Shown here: in pieces, positions 32,026 through 38,068 of the stretch | Position numbering within the stretch: position 1 is the stretch's first letter | Layout of the letters: every line of letters begins with the position of its first letter | Assembly: GCA_018650465.1 (NCBI GenBank) | Contig: JABIFY010000040.1 | Coordinates: 1 to 38,068, forward strand | Origin: Alphaproteobacteria bacterium | GTDB taxonomy: Bacteria; Pseudomonadota; Alphaproteobacteria; UBA2966 | Direction: 5' to 3' | Length of the DNA stretch: 38,068 nt | The notes under the pieces: model-generated | Told to the model about the DNA's origin: nothing | Databases searched by the model: none | Seen by the model: only the letters and a program-made list of their open reading frames with translations | Translations under genes and position numbers: made by a program

Positions 32026-32916
32026 ATGCAAGATGATTACAGTAGTCTCTGGGGATATCGGCTGAAGTGGCTTTATACGCTGCTCGTGGTCTTCACGTTG
32101 ATGGCACCGGTATTCTACGTCATGTACATTTCATTCAACGAGAATGGATTTGGCGCCCGGGATTACGTTTTTACACTGGATTGGTATGTCGTCATATTCT
32201 CAGACTTGTTGTTACTTGAATCGTTTCTCAACACCCTCGTGCTGGCGACAATCACTGTGGTTGTCGTTGTCCCCATGGGACTTGTCGCAGCCAAGCACTA
32301 CAAAATCACCCGCTACCCTTTGGCGGTCGTGTCGTTGATGCTGTCTCCATTGTTTGTGCCTGCCGATATTCTTGGCTCGGCCCTGCTGGTATTTTTCAAG
32401 AACCTCAACAAAACCTTTACGCTCCTTGGGGAGTCATTCAGCGTCAACTGGTTCGACAACTGGTTTGATCTTGGTTATTTCTCAGCCATTGTCGGGCTGA
32501 TCATCTATACCCTGCCCTATGTTTTTGTCGTTATCCTGATCACCATGGCACGTTACAAGGATCAGCAAACCGAGGCCGCTCGTAGTTGTGGTGCGACAGC
32601 CTGGCAAGCCTTCTGGCATGTTGAGTTTCCACAAATTCGAGCTGGTATATTTAGCGCCTGCTCCTTCACGATTATTCTGACCTTTAACGAATATACGCGC
32701 ACAAGCCTTCTCAAGGGTGGCTACGATACCTTCACCAGCGTGCTGGTTTCACAGATGCTGAACGAAGGTATGTCCGAACAATCCTATGCCATGAGCGCCA
32801 TGGTGAGTTATATCGCTATAGCCATTATCGGCTCGATTATTTTGCTAACCCTGGTTCGCTCGGAACGGCTGGAGCAGGTTGCCCGTGCCAAGGCCGATCC
32901 CATGGGCGCCACCTGA
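32026..32916 (+). CDS. ABC transporter permease (PotC-like)
   Basis: 296 residues with six membrane segments. The EAA loop is QTEAARSCGATAWQAFWHVEFPQI (about 187-210). It begins four bases after the first permease stops and precedes the ATPase gene, the usual order of a binding-protein-dependent importer of the polyamine/opine type. It has no close fusion or missing part. Confidence 0.9.
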   Translation: MQDDYSSLWGYRLKWLYTLLVVFTLMAPVFYVMYISFNENGFGARDYVFTLDWYVVIFSDLLLLESFLNTLVLATITVVVVVPMGLVAAKHYKITRYPLAVVSLMLSPLFVPADILGSALLVFFKNLNKTFTLLGESFSVNWFDNWFDLGYFSAIVGLIIYTLPYVFVVILITMARYKDQQTEAARSCGATAWQAFWHVEFPQIRAGIFSACSFTIILTFNEYTRTSLLKGGYDTFTSVLVSQMLNEGMSEQSYAMSAMVSYIAIAIIGSIILLTLVRSERLEQVARAKADPMGAT

Positions 32917-32951
32917 TCCCCGCCATCCATTCAACATACGAATTGCCCCTT

Positions 32952-34055
32952 ATGCCCGAAAAAAATGACATTGCCGTTGAAGTCAAAGGCCTCTCAAAAA
33001 ACTATGGCGACGTTCGCGCGCTGAAGTCCATCGACTTGCAAATTGGTGCTGGTGAGTATTTTGTCCTGCTGGGCCCCAGTGGTGGCGGCAAAACGACGCT
33101 GTTGCGCTTGATCGGTGGCTTTATCCGGCCCACGGCAGGAGAGATATTCCTGCACAGTGCCGAGGTATCGCACCTGCCGCCAAACGGGCGCCCAACGTCG
33201 ATGGTATTTCAGAGCTTTGCCCTGTTTCCTCATATGAATGTTCAGACAAATGTCGGGTACGGCTTGCGTCTGCGAAACATGCCCAAAGTGGAAATAAGAG
33301 AACGGGTTGATGCGATGCTCGAAATGGTCGGATTGACAGGCTATGGCGAACGTATGCCCCATGAATTGTCAGGCGGTCAGCAGCAACGGGTGCAGCTGGC
33401 GCGATCACTCGTTCTGGAAGTCAAGATCCTGCTGCTGGACGAGCCACTGGCAGCACTTGATGCCAAACTCCGCAAAGAGATGTGCATCGAACTCAAACGT
33501 ATTCAGGAGAAAGTTGGCATTACTTTCATCCACGTTACCCACAATCAGGAAGAAGCAATGACGGTGGCGGATGATCTTGCCATTATCTCGGGTGGTAAAC
33601 TGCTGGAAAGAGGCAAGGCGCGAGACCTCTATGAAAACCCCATTCACCGTTTCACAGCTGAGTTTATTGGCGAGAACAATGTTTTTGATGGCCATGTCAC
33701 TGCTGTCGACGGCGAAGGTCACGTCATGGTTGATCTCGGCTATACAAACCTCACAGTACATGGCCGCGATCAGATGCCTGGTGTTGGTGACAAAGTTTCA
33801 ATTTCGGTAAGATCGGAACTTGTTCAACTTGTTGACGGCAATGCCATGGCAGCGCAAGGGCAGGAAATTCTGTCTGGCACACACCGGGAAACCGTTTACC
33901 TCGGGCTGACAACTTCCGAGCTGGTGCGGTTGCCCAATGGCCAGGAGCTCCTCGTCCGCCAGTTGTCCGATGGATCTGGCGGGAATGGTATCAAAGTAGA
34001 TGAAGCGGTTCAGATCAGCTGGCGGACAGTCGACGGCAGGTTACATGTCTCTTGA
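32952..34055 (+). CDS. ABC transporter ATP-binding protein (PotA-like)
   Basis: 367 residues from ATG 32952 (an upstream TTG at 32943 adds three residues). Walker A GPSGGGKTTL (41-50), the ABC signature LSGGQQQRVQLARS and Walker B ILLLDEPLAALD are intact, followed by the switch His in VTHNQEE. The last 120 residues form the TOBE-type regulatory domain typical of PotA/FbpC/CysA. It should power the importer of the preceding three genes. The ribosome site is weak, so translation may depend on the upstream gene. Confidence 0.93.
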   Translation: MPEKNDIAVEVKGLSKNYGDVRALKSIDLQIGAGEYFVLLGPSGGGKTTLLRLIGGFIRPTAGEIFLHSAEVSHLPPNGRPTSMVFQSFALFPHMNVQTNVGYGLRLRNMPKVEIRERVDAMLEMVGLTGYGERMPHELSGGQQQRVQLARSLVLEVKILLLDEPLAALDAKLRKEMCIELKRIQEKVGITFIHVTHNQEEAMTVADDLAIISGGKLLERGKARDLYENPIHRFTAEFIGENNVFDGHVTAVDGEGHVMVDLGYTNLTVHGRDQMPGVGDKVSISVRSELVQLVDGNAMAAQGQEILSGTHRETVYLGLTTSELVRLPNGQELLVRQLSDGSGGNGIKVDEAVQISWRTVDGRLHVS

Positions 34056-34136
34056 ACAATCTTCTTTCGCGTCAGCAAACGGCATTGTCACATTAATTAA
34101 CCAGTGTTTGAGTTCTGCCTCCGGGTCACATATTGA

Positions 34137-34302
34137 GATGTAGAGAATTCCTTCAAGCGTCTCCGCTTCCCACCATCAGTCATTCACCATGCGGTTTGGC
34201 TATACGCTCGATTTACACTGAGCTATCGGGACATGGAAGATTTGCTTGCCGAGCGTGAACTTGATATTTACCAAGAAACGGTCCGGTGCCGTGAGCGCTA
34301 AA
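34137..34302 (+). pseudogene. IS6-family transposase remnant
   Basis: A frame from about 34137 to the stop at 34302 encodes SFKRLRFPPSVIHHAVWLYARFTLSYRDMEDLLAERELDIYQETVR, with a stop upstream, no usable start in frame and a premature end. The pattern RFPP-I-HAVWLY-RF-LSYRD-EDLLAER-DI-ETVR is the N-terminus of IS6-family transposases, normally about 230 residues; the catalytic DDE part is gone. The element therefore cannot move. It lies between the ABC operon and the TRAP genes with other IS debris. Confidence 0.8.
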
Positions 34303-34418
34303 TGCAGAGGTTCAAATCAGGGGGCCGCAAGCAATTTCATTCTCAGTTTGATGTTAGAACCTCACCACATAAACTCTCCTCAACAATCAAAGAATTTCCT
34401 TCGATTTTGATAAACTGG

Positions 34419-34733
34419 TCACTCAGATAGAGAGTCTTCCCGTTTGAGGTAGCCGTAGATATAGAGCTTGAGCAGAACCGACGGATGGTAGCCCGGCCGA
34501 CCCGTTGCCTGTGGCGCAACCCGATTGAAGCCCAGATCGCCCAGATCAAGCTCATCGACAAAAACATCGACCAGCCGCACAGGGTTGTCCTCACCGACGT
34601 AATCATCCAAATGTTCGGGGAACAAAGTGCTCTGGCTGCGATCTTCGCCTTCAATGAAACGCTTCAAAAGACCCTCCGCCAAAACAATGACAGAATCATA
34701 TCACGCTATGCGTTTTGACACAGCCTGGACCCG
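34419..34733 (-). pseudogene. IS1182-type transposase remnant with probable terminal repeat
   Basis: Minus strand from 34682: the sequence KRFIEGEDRSQSTLFPEHLDDYVGEDNPVRLVDVFVDELDLGDLGF then TGRPGYHPSVLLKLYIYGYLKR is the N-terminus (DUF772) of IS1182/IS5-superfamily transposases, which are about 450 residues long. It breaks after YLKR at a stop, so all catalytic residues are missing. Upstream, GGTCCAGGCTGTGTCAAAAC (minus strand, about 34733-34714) has the look of the element's terminal repeat. Between this and the IS6 remnant (34303-34418) I see no gene. Confidence 0.8.
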
Positions 34734-34735
34734 TA

Positions 34736-34932
34736 GGGGACCTTTGCGCATAGCCCATATTTCACTTGCTCGTTTTTCCAGGTGCACAGCGGGGATATGA
34801 GAGCCTTTGATGATTATAAAAGGTTTATCCTATGGGCTTCAGTTCGCCTGCTTCGCATTCAGTGTTGAGGGCGTTATTACCCCTGTATTAAATGGCGGCA
34901 GTTCTTCCCGCCGGGATTCTAATGACAATTCG
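34736..34932. other. Intergenic, nothing recognised
   Basis: About 200 bases between the IS1182-type remnant and the end of the large TRAP permease gene. A weak GGCGG/CCGCC hairpin lies near 34893-34914 with no U-run. I found no gene, operator copy or clear terminator here. Confidence 0.4.
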
Positions 34933-37590
34933 TCAGAAACTCAGGGATATGTCCTGATGTCCCGCCGCGCATGCCGCGACAAACAGTGCCTGATCATGCG
35001 TCAGGCGAGGTTGCTGACGGATGCCAATGCTGCCCTTGATGACATTTTCATAGCGGCTAATCTCGGCACGCACCTCGGTCAGGTCGTTGCGTCGCCAGGC
35101 CAGCTCACTGTCATAGGCCTTGAGCGCATTCGCCATGGCTTTCAGGGCTCGTTTGCGGTTCGGTGTTTTGGCTTTCAGGGCCCGGCGGGCCTTTGATATC
35201 TTGCTCTTGACCGAGGTCGCCCCTTCAATCGCCGAGAACTTGTTCGCGAGGGTTTGCAGCGGTGCCACAAGTTGGGCCTCCGTTTCGGTTTCTACGCGTT
35301 TCGCCATGGCCTGCAGATCACCCTGCAAGTCCAGGAAAGCAGCGTTTCCACCCAGTGTTTTCAGAAGTTTTTGAACAGGACCATAGGCATTGTCGACAGC
35401 CCGACGGTATTTCAGGCGTGCCGTGCGTTCCTCTTTCTTTAGAGCCTTGAATGCCTTGTTGACGCCAGTCCAGGTCGTCGGAACCTGTGCCTCCAGGGCT
35501 TCTTTGGCATGGCCAAGTTCGGTCATCCGCTGTTCTATTTTTTGGCGTTCAGCCGCGGCGTTATCCCCCCGCAGTCGTGACAGCAGGGTTTTCAACTCTT
35601 TCGCTTCGGCGTCGACTACGCGTATCTGACGATGAAGCTGACGCACTTCGGTGTGAAGCGGCCGGTAATCGGCTTCAGCGGCGCGTGCGATTTTTTCCTT
35701 TTCGAAAACCAAATCCAGAAGTTTCATAGATTTTTCAGCTTCGGCAAAACTGCCTTTGACTTCCGATGCCAGACTTTTGGACAGGTTTCCAAGATCCAGG
35801 CTCGCAACCTGCGTAATCGCCGCCCCGATCAGGGCGCCGTCAGAGGCAAATTGTTCGGCCACATATTGCTCAACGCAATATTGCAAACGCGGATTGCGAG
35901 GGGGTGGCGCGCTTTCGGACGTCAGGGACATGCGATTTGGCAGATAGTTTACCAGGCTCGGGAAAAAGCCCACGATCCCCAAGGCCACGAGCTGCAAGAT
36001 GATAAAGGCTATAACGCCCTTGTAGATGGAAACCGTTTTGACGATGGCTGGTGCCACCCCTCGTAAATAAAACAAGGCAAAGCCAAAGGGGGGCGTCAGG
36101 AACGATGTTTGGATATTCAGGCCAATCATCACCCCAAGCCACACGGCCGTCACATTGGCCGACGGATCCGCCAGCAGGATCGGAGCCACAATGGGCACCA
36201 CAACCACGGCAATTTCGATAAAATCAAGAAAGAAGCCGAGGATAAAAATTACCGCCATAACGATAATAAACTTGGACCAGAAACCACCCGGCAGGCTGTT
36301 CAGGAAATCCCGCACAAGATCTTCGCCGCCAAAGGCACGGAAGGCTGCCGTCAGCATGGCAGCACCCAGCAGAATGATAAAGACCAGGGAAGATGTCTTG
36401 GCGGTTTCGATCATCACGCCGTCCAGTGCACCCTCGATCTTCCAGGCACGCCAACCGCTCCAGAACAAAGAGACCGCCAGACCAATCACTGCAATGATCG
36501 CCAGGGTCGCGCCGAACACATCAGTGCTGCTCTTCAGTGATTTGAGATTGAGATCAAAGGTCGCCATCAGCAGCGTGATGGCCAGCAGGGACAGGATGCC
36601 GATAACAGCCGGTGTATAGATGTGTCTCGGCCCCTGATGAAGACGGTAACCGGCCATCACCACCGCCCCGGCGGCACCGATAGCACCCGCCTGGTTCACC
36701 GTTGCGATGCCAGTGATAATGGAACCCAGCACCATGAAAATCAGAGCCAGCGGCGGCACCAGAGTCAGCAAGGCCTGGCGCGCAAAGGTGACGTCATACT
36801 TGCCATCAAAATGCACGGCGGGGGCTGACTTGGGCTTAATCATGGCGAAGACCAGGATATAGGCCATATAGAGACCAACCAGCACCAGCCCTGGCACAAA
36901 AGCACCGAGGAACATTTCACCGGCACTGGTCGATGCCACATCAAACGAGGACGGCATGCTGAGTTCGCCCGTGGAAGACTTGAACAGGGCCTTGCGGGCA
37001 GTACTGGCCTGATCCACGGCACTGCCCAATTGATCAGCCAGAATAATCAGCACAATGGATGGCGGAATGATTTGCCCCAGCGTACCGGAGGCCGCAATGA
37101 CACCCGTCGCCAGGGGATGGGAATAGTTTCGTTGCAACATGGCCGGCAGGGAAATCATGCCCATGGCCACCACGGTGGCACCAACGATCCCTGTCGTGGC
37201 CGCCAGCAAAGCACCCACAAAGACCACCGAAATTCCCAGGCCACCAGGTACCGGGCCAAAAAGCTGCGCCATGGTCACCAGCAAATCTTCGGCGATCTTG
37301 GAACGCTGCAGCATGATGCCCATGAAAATGAACAGCGGAATGGCGATCAGGGTATCCCGCTCAACCTCCCAATAGACGCCGCGCAGGTTTGTCACCCCGG
37401 CACTGAGCCATTGGCGGGGGCCGCCTTGCGCAAAATAGGCGTCCACATTGCCTTCAAACATATAACCGCAGGCCGCAGCCAGACCGATTGTCAGAATGGC
37501 CGATCCCGGCAGGGCAAAGGCAACGGGATAGCCAGAGCCCAAGGCTGTGGCCATCACGACGAGAAGTAAGACGAGAAAGAGGAGTTCCAC
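34933..37590 (-). CDS. dctM: TRAP transporter large permease with long C-terminal coiled-coil extension
   Basis: 885 residues, about twice a normal DctM. Residues 1-556 are a large-type DctM (VYWEVERDTLIAIPLFIFMGIML, GTLGQIIPPSIVLIILADQLG, LNIQTSFLTPPFGFALFYLRGVAP), ending at LVNYLPNR. Residues 557-885 are hydrophilic, rich in Ala, Lys, Glu and Leu, with long predicted coiled coils (for example KEKIARAAEADYRPLHTEVR and RQKIEQRMTELGHAKEALEAQ) and no membrane segment. The reading frame is continuous, with no sign of a frameshift. The core transports organic acids with the small permease 19 bases upstream; the extension, probably cytoplasmic, has no function I recognise. Confidence 0.9.
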   Translation of the reverse strand: MELLFLVLLLVVMATALGSGYPVAFALPGSAILTIGLAAACGYMFEGNVDAYFAQGGPRQWLSAGVTNLRGVYWEVERDTLIAIPLFIFMGIMLQRSKIAEDLLVTMAQLFGPVPGGLGISVVFVGALLAATTGIVGATVVAMGMISLPAMLQRNYSHPLATGVIAASGTLGQIIPPSIVLIILADQLGSAVDQASTARKALFKSSTGELSMPSSFDVASTSAGEMFLGAFVPGLVLVGLYMAYILVFAMIKPKSAPAVHFDGKYDVTFARQALLTLVPPLALIFMVLGSIITGIATVNQAGAIGAAGAVVMAGYRLHQGPRHIYTPAVIGILSLLAITLLMATFDLNLKSLKSSTDVFGATLAIIAVIGLAVSLFWSGWRAWKIEGALDGVMIETAKTSSLVFIILLGAAMLTAAFRAFGGEDLVRDFLNSLPGGFWSKFIIVMAVIFILGFFLDFIEIAVVVVPIVAPILLADPSANVTAVWLGVMIGLNIQTSFLTPPFGFALFYLRGVAPAIVKTVSIYKGVIAFIILQLVALGIVGFFPSLVNYLPNRMSLTSESAPPPRNPRLQYCVEQYVAEQFASDGALIGAAITQVASLDLGNLSKSLASEVKGSFAEAEKSMKLLDLVFEKEKIARAAEADYRPLHTEVRQLHRQIRVVDAEAKELKTLLSRLRGDNAAAERQKIEQRMTELGHAKEALEAQVPTTWTGVNKAFKALKKEERTARLKYRRAVDNAYGPVQKLLKTLGGNAAFLDLQGDLQAMAKRVETETEAQLVAPLQTLANKFSAIEGATSVKSKISKARRALKAKTPNRKRALKAMANALKAYDSELAWRRNDLTEVRAEISRYENVIKGSIGIRQQPRLTHDQALFVAACAAGHQDISLSF

Positions 37591-37609
37591 GGAGAAAGCT
37601 TTCCTTGCT

Positions 37610-38068
37610 TCAGGCGACTATTGAGGATTCATGATCCTGATGTCCGGGTTCTTCACGGACATCAGCGGCGGATTCAAGGAAGTAGGCGACAAACTGGATC
37701 GCCATGGTGACGGCAAATACACCCAGGAAACCAGCCATCAAATATTTGACATACATGCCAAATCCAGACTGGGAGACTTCAAAATTAACAATCGGACCGT
37801 TGATGATGCCGGTCTTGCCATCCATGCCGATCGACATGATGGTCCAGGCGACGGACAGGCCCAACAGAACAGATCCAAAAGCGTTTATATAGCCGCGGGT
37901 GCGGCCCCTGAAGCCGGCATACAGCACATCCACCCGGACGTGACCGTCTTCCAGCAGGGTATAGGCGCTGGCGAACAGGAACAGGGCGGCATACCAAAAC
38001 CGCACCAGATCACCCATGAAAGCCTGCTCATAGGAAAAGACAAAGCGGGTAATCACAATCGTCAGTTC
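37610..38068 (-). CDS. dctQ: TRAP transporter small permease (third system, partial)
   Basis: At least 152 residues, open to the window edge, so the N-terminus and first membrane segment are missing; a start at 38056 is only the first in-window codon of the frame. Remaining segments and ASAYTLLEDGHVRVDVLYAGFRGRTRG match DctQ, with the H-V-R-V-D motif intact. It precedes the large permease by 19 bases; a receptor gene probably lies beyond the edge. No TGTCCGGACA site is seen with this system in the window. Confidence 0.88.
   Translation of the reverse strand, partial: ELTIVITRFVFSYEQAFMGDLVRFWYAALFLFASAYTLLEDGHVRVDVLYAGFRGRTRGYINAFGSVLLGLSVAWTIMSIGMDGKTGIINGPIVNFEVSQSGFGMYVKYLMAGFLGVFAVTMAIQFVAYFLESAADVREEPGHQDHESSIVA

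Noticed and set aside
1-38068. CRISPR array, tRNA, rRNA or phage genes
   Set aside because: No regularly spaced repeats, cloverleaf-like segments, rRNA motifs or phage-type proteins were seen.

Overview
The window looks like a catabolic and transport island of a free-living, probably marine, alphaproteobacterium. The lineage is an inference (perhaps Rhodospirillales-like) from three TRAP transporters, CaiB/BaiF CoA-transferases, MmgE/PrpD proteins and moderate GC; no RNA or housekeeping gene fixes it. Nearly all of the DNA is coding. I see no tRNA, rRNA or CRISPR array.

Layout. 1-507: the end of an IS3-type element and a second, decayed copy of the same kind of end. 595-9136: MaoC hydratase (+), then minus-strand units: SDR/PuuE-like deacetylase, TRAP transporter dctQMP with a terminator, MmgE/PrpD, and a fumarate-reductase-like flavoprotein. 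9312-12196 (+): CitE-type CoA-ester lyase, CaiB CoA-transferase, membrane protein. 12220-14417: Asp/Glu-racemase-superfamily enzyme (-), small CMD/AhpD-fold protein (+), GntR/UTRA regulator (-). 14598-18677 (+): second MmgE/PrpD, PaaK-type CoA ligase, amidase. 18670-23744 (-): acyl-CoA dehydrogenase, TRAP dctPQM, crotonase. 23917-25562: second PuuE-like deacetylase (-) and second CMD protein (+). 25584-29694 (-): CaiB CoA-transferase, cupin, TauD/TfdA dioxygenase, MFS permease. 29890-34055 (+): a Pot-type ABC importer. 34137-34733: remnants of IS6- and IS1182-type transposases. 34933-38068 (-): a third TRAP transporter whose large permease has a long C-terminal extension.

The main discovery is a regulon visible in the DNA. 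The palindrome TGTCCGGACA occurs nine times (eight perfect, one with the last base changed), always between genes and only from 6149 to 24970. Seven copies sit one base downstream of a -10 hexamer of a promoter with a TTGAC(A/T/G)- or TTGCAC-type -35, so each should cover the transcription start. The two strong TRAP operons (dctQMP, and acd-dctPQM-crotonase) carry an extra copy 7-8 bp upstream of the -35. The local GntR/HutC-type regulator at 13683-14417 is the obvious candidate repressor, and it diverges from one of the sites.

How the genes may work together (inference): TRAP transporters import an organic acid. CoA-transferase or CoA ligase activates it; acyl-CoA dehydrogenase, MaoC hydratase or crotonase modify it; and the CitE-type lyase splits the hydroxyacyl-CoA. 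CaiB-type CoA-transferase, MaoC hydratase and CitE lyase together resemble the itaconate-degradation pathway of Pseudomonas. The two PuuE-like deacetylase-fold hydrolases and the amidase suggest that the real substrate may arrive as a cyclic imide or amide of a small dicarboxylic acid. The substrate itself cannot be read from the sequence. All positions were read by eye.
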